NCBI GenBank assembly: GCA_900550925.1
Contig: URTU01000005.1
Span: 1-48,436 of the forward strand
DNA: 48,436 nucleotides
Origin: an uncultured Alistipes sp.
GTDB taxonomy: Bacteria; Bacteroidota; Bacteroidia; Bacteroidales; Rikenellaceae
Direction of reading: 5' to 3'
Made by a program: the position numbers and the translations under genes. The notes beneath the pieces are model-generated. The model made no database searches. It was not told where the DNA came from and saw nothing but the letters and a program-made list of their open reading frames with translations. Positions 33,378 to 41,765 of this stretch are shown piece by piece; the first letter of the stretch is position 1; each line of letters starts with the position of its first letter.

Positions 33378-35252
33378 ATGAAAAGAGTCATATTATTGAT
33401 ATTGGGAATGGCCGTGGGTGTTGCGGCAGCATCGGCGCAGGATCTCGAAAAGGAGGTTGTCGTGACGCGTGAGTACACTCCGACCCTCGCTACGCCCGAC
33501 AAACTGGCTGTAACGCCTCGGTTGGACGATACGGTAACCTTGCGTCCCGATTTCGCATATTCGATCACGCCGGTCGAGTGGCAGACCCATTTCGACGTGA
33601 AACCCATTACGGCGGCCTCGACCTATGTCTGGAACTTCAGCCGTCAGCCGTTGCTCTATGTCAAGGCCGGAGCCGGTTACCCGTTCAACACGACGGGCGA
33701 TCTGGCCTTCTCGTGGTACGAGGCCAATGCGGGTGGTGTTGGGCTCGATGTGATGCACCGCGGCCAGTGGAACAAGATCGATGATGCACAGGGTATCGCC
33801 CGGACCGCTTCGCATACCGACAACAAACTGTCGCTCTACGGCTTCACCAATGTCGGCAAACACTATAAGGCCGGTATCGAACTCGACGGCCGATACCGTA
33901 TGTACCACTATTATGGGGATGTGCTGTCGGGGGTGTCGTCGGACAATCACCGCTTCAGCCGTGACGACATATTCGGTTACGATGTGACCAGCCCCTCGAA
34001 TACGGTCGACGGAGGTGCGCATGTCTGGTTCGGAAGCGATTTCACCGACATGTCGTTTACGAATTTCCGTATTACGGTCGGAGCCAATTACATGACCTCG
34101 TCGGTCAAGGACTATATCTATGCGTTCGACCGGCAGGCCTACGACAAGGTCAAGGTCGGATTGCTGAAGTTCGATGCCCGCGCCGAGCTGGGACAGATGT
34201 TCGGCCGCCACGGCTTCTATCTGTCGGTTGACTATGCAAACCGCTCAGGCAAGAATGACTGCGAATACAGCAGTTCGGTATTGACCGCTTCGCCTCGCTA
34301 CCTCTTCGACAACGGTGCATTCCACCTTCAGGCGGGCGTTACGGTTGCGCTGTCGGACAGCAAGGCGGCATACAGTGAGGGCTATTTCGGCCGGATCGAT
34401 GCCGCTTTGGCTGACGGTACGATCGGCCAGTCGGAGATCTACCGTGCGATTTACGACCATCCGTATTATGAATCCGAGAACAAGTTTTACATATTCCCAT
34501 ACCTGCGGCTGAGTTACAATGACGGTACTACGCTGACGCCGTTCGTCGAGGCCGACGGCGGTGTGGTGACCTACGACCCGGCTACGATGCTCGAGATCAA
34601 TCCCTACACCATGATCGGCTACAATGCCCGTAACGGCCGTTATTACAGCGGGCGTCTGGGTCTGAGCGGCGCTACGCGGTCATCATTGTTCTCGTATTCG
34701 GTTTGGGCAGGCTTCCGGGCTATCGACCGTATGCTGTATCCGTATCTTTTCGACGTCTATTACATGCCGGAGGTGGATGAGAATGTACGTGTGGTATTCG
34801 GAGGCGAGATGACGCTGCGCCCGGCAAAGGGTGTTGAGGCAAATCTGGTGGCTCACTACTATATGAATACCATGGGACCGCAGATGAGTGCTCTGGGCGA
34901 CAACAAGGGTCTGCCGGTATATGATGTGAAGTTCGATCTGAAATGGAACATGTCGCGGCGCTGGCAGCTTGGAGTACGTGCCGATGTGGTTGGCAAATAT
35001 CGGGTCGGGCAGCGCGGCGGAATCTTCGCCTCGCAGGATGTGCCGGCGGCCGATGCTCCGTTCGTGGCATTCGACAGTACGGTGGAGGTGCCGACCTACG
35101 TCGATCTGGGCGTGTCGTTGCAGTATGACCTGGCTGATCGCTTTGCCATCTGGGCCGAGGCCAACAACCTGTTGAACCGTCGGAACATGCTCTATCCGCT
35201 CTATCCGACCGTCGGAATCAACTTTACGGCCGGTATCAAGATCGTGCTTTGA
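33378..35252 (+). CDS. Plugless TonB-receptor-like outer-membrane barrel
   Basis: 624 residues. Signal peptide MKRVILLILGMAVGVAAASA, cleavage about residue 20. It begins with EVVVTREYTPTL, like the conserved start of Bacteroidetes TonB-dependent receptors, but there is no plug domain. The rest alternates short strands typical of a barrel and ends in ...FTAGIKIVL with the expected C-terminal hydrophobic terminal strand. It follows the TPR gene by 16 bases. It probably forms an outer-membrane channel or assembly site. A receptor role is unproven because the plug and TonB box are not seen. Confidence 0.85.
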   Translation: MKRVILLILGMAVGVAAASAQDLEKEVVVTREYTPTLATPDKLAVTPRLDDTVTLRPDFAYSITPVEWQTHFDVKPITAASTYVWNFSRQPLLYVKAGAGYPFNTTGDLAFSWYEANAGGVGLDVMHRGQWNKIDDAQGIARTASHTDNKLSLYGFTNVGKHYKAGIELDGRYRMYHYYGDVLSGVSSDNHRFSRDDIFGYDVTSPSNTVDGGAHVWFGSDFTDMSFTNFRITVGANYMTSSVKDYIYAFDRQAYDKVKVGLLKFDARAELGQMFGRHGFYLSVDYANRSGKNDCEYSSSVLTASPRYLFDNGAFHLQAGVTVALSDSKAAYSEGYFGRIDAALADGTIGQSEIYRAIYDHPYYESENKFYIFPYLRLSYNDGTTLTPFVEADGGVVTYDPATMLEINPYTMIGYNARNGRYYSGRLGLSGATRSSLFSYSVWAGFRAIDRMLYPYLFDVYYMPEVDENVRVVFGGEMTLRPAKGVEANLVAHYYMNTMGPQMSALGDNKGLPVYDVKFDLKWNMSRRWQLGVRADVVGKYRVGQRGGIFASQDVPAADAPFVAFDSTVEVPTYVDLGVSLQYDLADRFAIWAEANNLLNRRNMLYPLYPTVGINFTAGIKIVL

Positions 35253-35279
35253 GTCATTGACAGTCCCAGAAATAGACTG

Positions 35280-35321
35280 AAACCAGCAAGCCGCGAACCG
35301 AGATTCGCGGCTTGCTGGTTT
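35280..35321. terminator. Bidirectional terminator between the barrel gene and glgB
   Basis: AACCAGCAAGCCGCGAA (35281-35297) pairs with its complement at 35304-35320, with the loop CCGAGA and T-rich ends. It separates the convergent genes. Confidence 0.88.
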
Positions 35322-35430
35322 TGTATGCCTGTATGGCTGTCCGGCGGTCTCCGGCCTTGCGGTTCGGTTGAGAGAGTCTGCACGGTCAGCATTGCCATTA
35401 TGGCTGACCGGTGCGGATCGTGCCGTCGGA

Positions 35431-37476
35431 CTATCGTGCGTAGCGTTTGAAGACGCGGGCCGTTCGCGACGTGTTGTAGATCTTCATGTAGTGGCGAGTC
35501 TGCCCGTCGCCGTCGACGCGCGGAAAACTGAAGTGCGGCGTATGGATCTCCTCCCGCCCGAAACCTCCGAAACGGGTTTCGTCGGTCGAAAGAATGATGC
35601 GGTATCGTCCCGGACGGCCTACCGGGATCTCATAGTCTGGAATCGAGGCACTCGGACTCCAGTTGAACACGAAGATCAGGTCGCGGTGCGAAAATACCAT
35701 CGTCTGATTCTGCTCGTCCATGGCCAGGTTGTAGGGGTAGCCGTCGGCCAGAATCGCATAACGTTTTACCAGCTTGATCATCGCACGGTCGAAATCGCCC
35801 AGCTGCGAGTAACGCAGGAACGGATTCCGTACCAGCGACCACTGGCGGCGGGCATGGGCATAACTCCATCCGTTGCCCTCGCGCGGGAAGTCGATCCACT
35901 CGGGATGCCCGAACTCGTTGCCCATGAAGTTGAGGTAGGCCTGTCCGCCGGTCGAGATGGTCATCAGCCGGATCATCTTGTGCAGGGCCATGCCGCGGTC
36001 GATGATCAGGTTCTTCGACGTGCGGTTCATGTCGGTGTACATCTCCTTGTCCATCAGCCGGAAGGCGATGGTCTTGTCGCCCACAAGTGCCTGGTCGTGG
36101 CTCTCGGCATAGGCTACCGTGCCGACGTCGGGCAGGCGGTTGGTCATGATATCCCATATCTGCCAGATGTTCCACTGTTCGTCGGGGACCTCCTTGAGCA
36201 GCTTGATCCAGAAGTCGGGAATCGCCATCGCCAGCCGGTAGTCAAACCCAACGCCCCCGTCCTCGATCTTCTGGCACATGGCCGGCATGCCGCTGACATC
36301 CTCGGCAATTGTGACGGCCGAGGGGCGGAAATCATGTACGAGCCGGTTGGCCAGGGTGAGGTACGTCAGTGCCGGCCGGTTGACCGAATCGTCGAAAAAC
36401 TTCTCGCGCGAATCGAATTCGGTATATCCGTGGTGATGGTATATCATCGAGGTGACCCCGTCGAAGCGGAAGCCGTCGAAATGGAACTCGTCGAGCCAGT
36501 ATTTGAGGTTCGAGAGCAGGAAGTGCCGGACATTTGGCTTGTCGTAGTCGAAGGTTTTCGAATCCCAGTACTTCTGGTATCCGGCCTCGCCGGCAGGGGA
36601 GTATTGGTTGTCGCTGCCGTCGAGCTGGTTGAGCCCCTCGTTGAGGTTCTTGACGTAGTGGGCGTGCACGACGTCCATAATGACTGCCAGCCCCATCGAG
36701 TGAGCCGTGCGGATCAGCTCCTTGAGCTCTTCGGGCGTGCCGAAGCGGCTCGACGGTGCAAAGAAGCTCGATACGTGGTACCCGAACGAACCGTAATAGG
36801 GGTGCTCGGCCACGGCCATGAGCTGCACGGTATTGTACCCGGCCCGGCGGATTCGAGGCAGGATGTTGCGGGTGAATTCGGTGTATGTGCCGATACCGGC
36901 TCGTTCCTGCGCCATGCCGACATGTGTTTCGTATATGAGCAGGTTTCCGACCGAGGCGATGTCGAAGTTGTCGCCCTGCCAGTCGAACGGCCCCGGATTC
37001 CAGAACTGTGCGGCGAAATCCTTCGTTTGTTCATTCTGCACGGCCCGGAAGGCATAGGCCGGAATACGGTCGTGCCAGCCGTTGGCGCCGTGTACGCTGA
37101 TCTTGTACAGAGACCCGTGTACGAGCCGGCCGACATACATGGCATCGGGCAGGAAGGTACTCCATACGCCGTCGTCGCCGCGATGCATGGCTATGTCACC
37201 GCGTTTCCAGCCGTTGAAGTCGCCGATCAGGAAGACCTCGTATGCGGCGGGCAACCATTCGCGGAGCCACCAGCCCGCCAGATCATCATCGCGCTGCCAG
37301 CCGAAGTAGCGGTATCCGTTGGCGTAGTCTACGATCGAGCCTGACGCCTTTTCGATTTCGGCCAGGCGGCTTTCGTACAGCGATTTGCGATACTTGAGTT
37401 CGCCTTCGACGGGCAGGAGCCACTCGTCACGTTCGACAATGGGGAGGTGTTTTTCATTGGTATCCATAGCCGTCAT
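35431..37476 (-). CDS. glgB: 1,4-alpha-glucan branching enzyme (GH13)
   Basis: 681 residues; an ATG three codons in (37467) is an alternative start. It makes alpha-1,6 branches in glycogen. The N-terminal CBM48 region contains EVFLIGDFNGWKRGD. The GH13 catalytic acids are the nucleophile D in DGFRFDGVTS, the acid E in TIAEDVSGMP and the third D in AESHDQAL. The sequence includes MGNEFGHPEWIDFPR, typical of the eukaryote-like branching-enzyme subgroup common in Bacteroidetes. No other glg gene is nearby. Confidence 0.96.
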   Translation of the reverse strand: MTAMDTNEKHLPIVERDEWLLPVEGELKYRKSLYESRLAEIEKASGSIVDYANGYRYFGWQRDDDLAGWWLREWLPAAYEVFLIGDFNGWKRGDIAMHRGDDGVWSTFLPDAMYVGRLVHGSLYKISVHGANGWHDRIPAYAFRAVQNEQTKDFAAQFWNPGPFDWQGDNFDIASVGNLLIYETHVGMAQERAGIGTYTEFTRNILPRIRRAGYNTVQLMAVAEHPYYGSFGYHVSSFFAPSSRFGTPEELKELIRTAHSMGLAVIMDVVHAHYVKNLNEGLNQLDGSDNQYSPAGEAGYQKYWDSKTFDYDKPNVRHFLLSNLKYWLDEFHFDGFRFDGVTSMIYHHHGYTEFDSREKFFDDSVNRPALTYLTLANRLVHDFRPSAVTIAEDVSGMPAMCQKIEDGGVGFDYRLAMAIPDFWIKLLKEVPDEQWNIWQIWDIMTNRLPDVGTVAYAESHDQALVGDKTIAFRLMDKEMYTDMNRTSKNLIIDRGMALHKMIRLMTISTGGQAYLNFMGNEFGHPEWIDFPREGNGWSYAHARRQWSLVRNPFLRYSQLGDFDRAMIKLVKRYAILADGYPYNLAMDEQNQTMVFSHRDLIFVFNWSPSASIPDYEIPVGRPGRYRIILSTDETRFGGFGREEIHTPHFSFPRVDGDGQTRHYMKIYNTSRTARVFKRYAR

Positions 37477-37545
37477 GGTGAAAAATTCGACACACTAAAG
37501 TTACTAAAAACTGGCGTACAAATGCAAAAATCAGAAAAATTTTTC

Positions 37546-37553
37546 TAATTTTG
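37546..37553 (+). promoter_or_regulatory. -7 box of the peptide transporter promoter
   Basis: TAATTTTG is a full match to TAnnTTTG. The ATG follows 88 bases later. On the other strand the same gap must hold the glgB promoter, which I could not place well. Confidence 0.5.
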
Positions 37554-37641
37554 TGGAATGTGCGTCCGAGCTGCTGCCATTCGGAGCCAAGAATCGGGCG
37601 ACTCTGAAAAAACGATACTATTAATCTAAAGAGCACTGCTT

Positions 37642-39339
37642 ATGTTTAAAGGACAACCCAAAGGCTTGTATGCACTCTCGCTCGCCAATACTGGCGAACG
37701 ATTCGGTTACTACACCATGCTGGCGATCTTCACACTGTTCCTGCAGGCGAAGTTCGGCTATACGGAGGCTGTAACCACCCAGATTTACGGAATATTCCTT
37801 GCCGCGGTCTATTTCATGCCGTTCTTCGGCGGTATCCTGGCCGACCGTTTCGGCTTCGGCAAGATGGTAACCCTGGGCATCTTCGTGATGTTCGCCGGAT
37901 ACGCGCTGCTGTCGATACCCACAGGTACGGGCTTCGCCGGCAAGGCAATGATGTTCGGAGCGCTGATACTCATCGCCTGCGGAACAGGCCTGTTCAAGGG
38001 TAACCTTCAGGTGATGGTCGGAAACCTCTACGACTCGCCCGAATACGCCTCGAAACGTGACAATGCATTCTCGATATTCTATATGGCTATCAACATCGGT
38101 GCCATGTTCGCACCCGGTATGGCTACCTGGATTACAAACCACTTCCTGGCCAAAGACGGCCTGATCTATAACGGTCAGATCCCGGCCCTGGCGCACCAGT
38201 ACATGGAGATGGGTTCGTCGATGCCCGCCGAACCGCTGGCAAAGTTCCAGGAACTGGCCAATTCGGTTTCGTTGAGCGGCCCGGTGGCTGATCTGGGCGA
38301 GTTCGCACAGCACTATATCGACAAGCTCTCGACGGCCTACAACATGGGCTTCGGTGTTGCGTGCGTCTCGCTGATCGTCTCCTACCTGATCTATATCGGT
38401 TTCCGCAAGACCTTCAAGCATGCCGACGTTACGGCCCGCCAGCAGGAACAGGCTGCAGCTACGGCCGGCGTGAAACATGCCGAACTTACTCCCGCTCAGA
38501 CCAAGTCGCGTATCGTGGCCCTGATGCTGGTCTTCGCCGTTGTGATCTTCTTCTGGATGGCTTTCCACCAGAACGGCTCGACAATGACATTCTTCGCACG
38601 TGACTATACAACCTCCGAGGCTACGGGCCTGACCCGTATGGGATTCAATATCTGGAACCTGGCACTGATCATCGTCGGCGTATATGCTATCGTGGCACTC
38701 TTCCAGTCGACCAAGAGCCGCGGCAAACTGATCAGCGGCGGTATTCTGGTTGTGGTTCTGGGCCTGCTCTATTACCAGTGGACACAGACTCCCGAAACGG
38801 TTCATATCCTGCCGCAGGAGTTCCAGCAGTTCAACCCGTTCTATGTCGTTGCCCTGACCCCGATCTCGGTGGCCATCTTCTCGGCCCTGGCAAATCGCGG
38901 CAAGGAGATGTCGGCTCCCCGCAAGATCGGTTGGGGTATGGTTATCGCAGCGTTGGGCTTCCTGATCCTGACGATCGGTTCGTTCGGACTGATGTCGCCT
39001 GTCGAGGTGCGCGAGGCCGGTGTCAGCAACATGTTCGTTTCGCAGAACTGGCTGATCTCGACATATCTCGTGCTGACGTTCGCCGAACTGCTCCTCTCGC
39101 CAATGGGTATCTCGTTCGTGTCGAAGGTCGCTCCTCCGAAGTACAAGGGTATGATGATGGGCTGCTGGTTCGCCGCTACGGCTATCGGTAACTACGCAAC
39201 CTCGCTGATCGGTTATCTGTGGACCAGCGGCATGGCTCTGTGGATGGTATGGAGCGTGCTGATCGTTCTGTGCCTGCTGTCGGCGCTGTTCATCTTCTCG
39301 ATAATGAAAAAACTCGAAGCCGCTACGGGCAATGCCTGA
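37642..39339 (+). CDS. POT-family (proton-dependent oligopeptide) transporter
   Basis: 565 residues, with about 14 membrane segments. It takes up di- and tripeptides through an MFS fold. The N-terminal signature reads NTGERFGYY (16-24), so the first Glu of the family's proton-coupling ExxERFxYY is Asn16, while E19, R20 and the tyrosines remain. Typical later motifs include FFWMAFHQNGSTM and FSIFYMAINIGAMFAP. A long cytoplasmic loop between the halves holds the QQEQAAATAGVK section. It ends in an unusually clear terminator. Function as peptide uptake fits an asaccharolytic or protein-using gut bacterium. Confidence 0.95.
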   Translation: MFKGQPKGLYALSLANTGERFGYYTMLAIFTLFLQAKFGYTEAVTTQIYGIFLAAVYFMPFFGGILADRFGFGKMVTLGIFVMFAGYALLSIPTGTGFAGKAMMFGALILIACGTGLFKGNLQVMVGNLYDSPEYASKRDNAFSIFYMAINIGAMFAPGMATWITNHFLAKDGLIYNGQIPALAHQYMEMGSSMPAEPLAKFQELANSVSLSGPVADLGEFAQHYIDKLSTAYNMGFGVACVSLIVSYLIYIGFRKTFKHADVTARQQEQAAATAGVKHAELTPAQTKSRIVALMLVFAVVIFFWMAFHQNGSTMTFFARDYTTSEATGLTRMGFNIWNLALIIVGVYAIVALFQSTKSRGKLISGGILVVVLGLLYYQWTQTPETVHILPQEFQQFNPFYVVALTPISVAIFSALANRGKEMSAPRKIGWGMVIAALGFLILTIGSFGLMSPVEVREAGVSNMFVSQNWLISTYLVLTFAELLLSPMGISFVSKVAPPKYKGMMMGCWFAATAIGNYATSLIGYLWTSGMALWMVWSVLIVLCLLSALFIFSIMKKLEAATGNA

Positions 39340-39361
39340 TGCCGGTTTCCGTCCTGATAAT

Positions 39362-39397
39362 CAGTCGGCCGCCTGAGGAAGGCGGCCGACTTTTTTT
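39362..39397 (+). terminator. Rho-independent terminator after the peptide transporter
   Basis: AGTCGGCCGCC (39362-39372) pairs with GGCGGCCGACT (39380-39390), followed by an uninterrupted T run. It is the strongest terminator in the window. Confidence 0.93.
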
Positions 39398-39422
39398 CGT
39401 ACGTTCGATTGTGGGGCCGGCC

Positions 39423-39455
39423 TTTGGATTTAGACAAAAAATTTGCTTATATTTG
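39423..39455 (+). promoter_or_regulatory. Promoter of the FKBP-like lipoprotein pair
   Basis: TTTG (39423-39426), 21 bases, then TATATTTG (39448-39455), a full match. The ATG at 39491 follows. Confidence 0.75.
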
Positions 39456-39490
39456 CAATTTAAAAACGGGATTTGCGTTTTTATTGTCGG

Positions 39491-40093
39491 ATGAAGCGTC
39501 TTTTTGCAAACATACTGGCCGTGGCGGTGCTCCTGTCGGCAATGGTGCCGGTGGGGTGCAGCGAGGATGAGGATCTGATCGGGACTCAGCGCGAACGCAT
39601 CGTGTCGTATCTCGAATCGAACCTCGGGCTGGTCACCGAAGAGGAGGCCGACCAGTCGCTGACCGGCGAGCTGCTGCCCTATTATACGGTTTGCGGCGAG
39701 GCGTACCGTTACATTGCAAATGTCTATCGCACGGATCGTCCGTCGCAGGTGATCGACATGGGTGATGTGGTGACGTTCCATTACGAGTCGTACACCTTCG
39801 AAACCGCTCCGGCAACAATCCCGTTTGCGACGAACATCCGCGAGAGCGGTGCCGTACTGGCCGGTGAGTACGGTCTCGATACGACCTATTGGGATTTCTC
39901 GCCGCGCGTGGTCAGATTGGGCGGCGATCCGATACTAAAAGGACTGGAAAGTTCGTTACCACAATGTGCGGCCGGAGATACGGTATATGTCTTCATGCCT
40001 TCGACGGCGGCCTACGATGACAAAAGCATGGGCGTGGTGGCTGCCAATACCGCGGTGATGATGCTCGTGATAATAGACAGTGTTGAAAAATAG
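39491..40093 (+). CDS. FKBP-like lipoprotein (first of a pair)
   Basis: 200 residues from the ATG at 39491. Signal sequence with lipobox VPVGC (Cys at about residue 23). The mature part resembles a FKBP-type prolyl isomerase fold: MGDVVTFHYESYTFE, ...GLESSLPQCAAGDTVYVFMPS, then AAYDDKSMGVVAANTAVMMLVI. The aromatic active-site residues are only partly recognisable, so isomerase activity is uncertain; it may be a chaperone-like binding fold. It is followed 18 bases later by a second, longer FKBP-like lipoprotein, and both share one promoter. Confidence 0.85.
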   Translation: MKRLFANILAVAVLLSAMVPVGCSEDEDLIGTQRERIVSYLESNLGLVTEEEADQSLTGELLPYYTVCGEAYRYIANVYRTDRPSQVIDMGDVVTFHYESYTFETAPATIPFATNIRESGAVLAGEYGLDTTYWDFSPRVVRLGGDPILKGLESSLPQCAAGDTVYVFMPSTAAYDDKSMGVVAANTAVMMLVIIDSVEK

Positions 40094-40111
40094 CTTTTTT
40101 TTGAAACAGAT

Positions 40112-41422
40112 ATGGTCAAACGATTTGGGATAATAGGAGTTGTGGCAGTTTTGCTGTGGGGCGCGGTGTCGTGTGCCGACAAGTACGAAGTGTCGTATTC
40201 GGAGCGCGAACAGTTGTCGCTCGACGCCTGGGTGGCAAAACATATAAATACGCCGACCGAACGTGCCGTACGGTTGGATAACGGCATGTGGGTCGAGATC
40301 ACCGACCTCGGAAATACGGATGAGATCGCAACGAAGGATACCAGCCTGTGGGTTAAGTATAACTTTACGGTGCGCGACCTGGGGGGTAACATTTCGTTCT
40401 CGCGTCTGGAGGATGTGGCCCGTTGGCAGGGGACCTATACGCGATATACGCACTATGTTCCGGATTACATTTTCTGCGGCGACTACAACTCCAACCTGTT
40501 GGAGGGAACCTACTACATCATGCGCAATACGCTGAAGGATGTAGCGGGCAATGATGTCAATCTGCATGTGGGCACGAAGGGTACGATCTACATGCCGTCG
40601 TCGCTGGCATACGGAGCCTACGGTACGAGCAACGATGCCGGATACGGCGGACAGTTCTCGCTGGACGGCAACATCCCGGCCATACTCGATTTCGAAATAA
40701 CCTACATCACCAAGGACCCGGTCAAGACCGAGGAGGCCGAAGTGGATGCCTACATTGCCGGCGACGATTCGTGGCAGCTGGTGAGCGATACGCTGAAGTA
40801 TCTCTATGTCGACAAACGTTACCGGTTGCCCGAGGGTGAGGAGGCCTACAAGGGAGATTCGATACTTCAGGATTCGACGGTCAATATCTGGTATGTCGGA
40901 CGGTTCCTGGATGGCTTCGTGTTCGATACAAACATCGATTCGGTCAAGCGGCGCGTCTACGGCGAGGTGCTGACCGAGGGTGAGGCTTTGGAATTCACGC
41001 CGCCAACCGGTGACGAATCAGTCTCGATCGACTCGTCGACCGGAACGGCTTCGGGCTCGTCGTTCATCAATGCCTGGAACTATACCATTCCGACCCTGTT
41101 GCAGGGGCAGTGGGCGCGTATAATCTGTACGTCGGCCTATGGCTACGAGGGTTACGGGCAGTACCGCAACGGTTCGACTTCGACCAGCGGTTCGTCGAGC
41201 GACTACTTCTACTACGACTACTACAACTGGTATAACAACCCCTACACGAGCTATTACAGCGGTTACTACAACAGTTACTACAACAGCTATTACGACTATT
41301 ACAACTACTACAATTACTACAATACGTCGACCAGTACGGATGAATCCGAGAGTACGACGACGGTCTATACCGAGATTCAGTCTTATACGCCGTTGATCTT
41401 CGAAATCTATATCGAGGAGTAG
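40112..41422 (+). CDS. Two-domain FKBP-like lipoprotein with tyrosine-rich insertion
   Basis: 436 residues. Lipobox AVSC with Cys at about residue 21. Domain 1 (about 35-205) shows the FKBP signature with YGAYGTSNDAGYGGQF and GNIPAILDFEI. Domain 2 (about 215-436) has VNIWYVGRFLDGFVFDT and WNYTIPTLLQGQWARI, then CTSAYGYEGYG. Exactly after this, where the FKBP 80s loop lies, residues 364-404 form a low-complexity stretch with 21 Tyr in 41 residues, plus Asn, Ser and Asp; the chain then returns to the final strand SYTPLIFEIYIEE. It is cotranscribed with the first FKBP-like lipoprotein, with 18 bases between them. An adhesive or aggregation-prone surface is possible. Confidence 0.88.
   Translation: MVKRFGIIGVVAVLLWGAVSCADKYEVSYSEREQLSLDAWVAKHINTPTERAVRLDNGMWVEITDLGNTDEIATKDTSLWVKYNFTVRDLGGNISFSRLEDVARWQGTYTRYTHYVPDYIFCGDYNSNLLEGTYYIMRNTLKDVAGNDVNLHVGTKGTIYMPSSLAYGAYGTSNDAGYGGQFSLDGNIPAILDFEITYITKDPVKTEEAEVDAYIAGDDSWQLVSDTLKYLYVDKRYRLPEGEEAYKGDSILQDSTVNIWYVGRFLDGFVFDTNIDSVKRRVYGEVLTEGEALEFTPPTGDESVSIDSSTGTASGSSFINAWNYTIPTLLQGQWARIICTSAYGYEGYGQYRNGSTSTSGSSSDYFYYDYYNWYNNPYTSYYSGYYNSYYNSYYDYYNYYNYYNTSTSTDESESTTTVYTEIQSYTPLIFEIYIEE
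41201..41323 (+). repeat. Tyr/Asn-rich imperfect tandem repeat inside a coding region
   Basis: Units of 12 bases such as TACTACAACAGT recur and drift to YYNS, YYDY and NYYN-type peptides, seen at 41266-41290 with near-identical copies. TAC and TAT are mixed, so slippage is possible but the tract is already partly diverged. Confidence 0.8.
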
Positions 41423-41491
41423 GCTCTGAAGCCTCCCGGTGGGAGAGTAGAAGTTGTCAGCGAGTGGAGAAAATGTGAGTGAGGTGAGAGT

Positions 41492-41500
41492 GGGGGGGGG
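41492..41500. repeat. Nine-G intergenic homopolymer (nine C on the minus strand)
   Basis: Nine G follow GAGGTGAGAGT, 70 bases after the FKBP2 stop. On the minus strand it is CCCCCCCCC then ACTCTCACCTC. It resembles those at 10481 and 44033. Confidence 0.7.
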
Positions 41501-41575
41501 AAGACGAGATTGTGTAGTGTAGGTGTATGAATAGATAATAGTGCGAATCGAAGATAAGATTTCGGTTCAGGATAT

Positions 41576-41651
41576 AAGCGGTTCGACGCATGTACGGCAG
41601 TGGAGGCGATGACTCCGGGCGGTGTGTGCGTCGAACCGCTTTTCGTACCAC
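41576..41651. terminator. Hairpin with a 14-bp perfect stem and a 46-base loop
   Basis: AGCGGTTCGACGCA (41577-41590) pairs with its exact complement at 41637-41650, plus one more A-T pair outside. The loop has an internal GGAG/CTCC. The right arm is followed by TTT. It may act as a terminator, or as a structured RNA element before the PiT gene. Confidence 0.55.
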
Positions 41652-41704
41652 CACTGGAGTGCGGGCCGAATCCGAATGAAAAGATTCATAATCTTGCCGT
41701 CGTA

Positions 41705-41736
41705 TTAGGAAAAACAGCTGCAATTGACTATTTTTG
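41705..41736 (+). promoter_or_regulatory. Promoter of the PiT transporter, decides its start
   Basis: TTAG (41705-41708), 20 bases, then TATTTTTG (41729-41736). Transcription should begin near 41743, so translation cannot start at the upstream TTG (41724) or ATG (41739); 41766 is the start. Confidence 0.65.
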
Positions 41737-41765
41737 TCATGCTACTGTACTCAATTTGTGACGGA

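Larger units (their letters stand above)
41423..41765. other. 343-base intergenic region between the FKBP pair and the PiT gene
   Basis: It holds a nine-G run (41492-41500), a large hairpin (41576-41651) and the PiT promoter at the right edge. I see no other gene or RNA. Confidence 0.6.
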
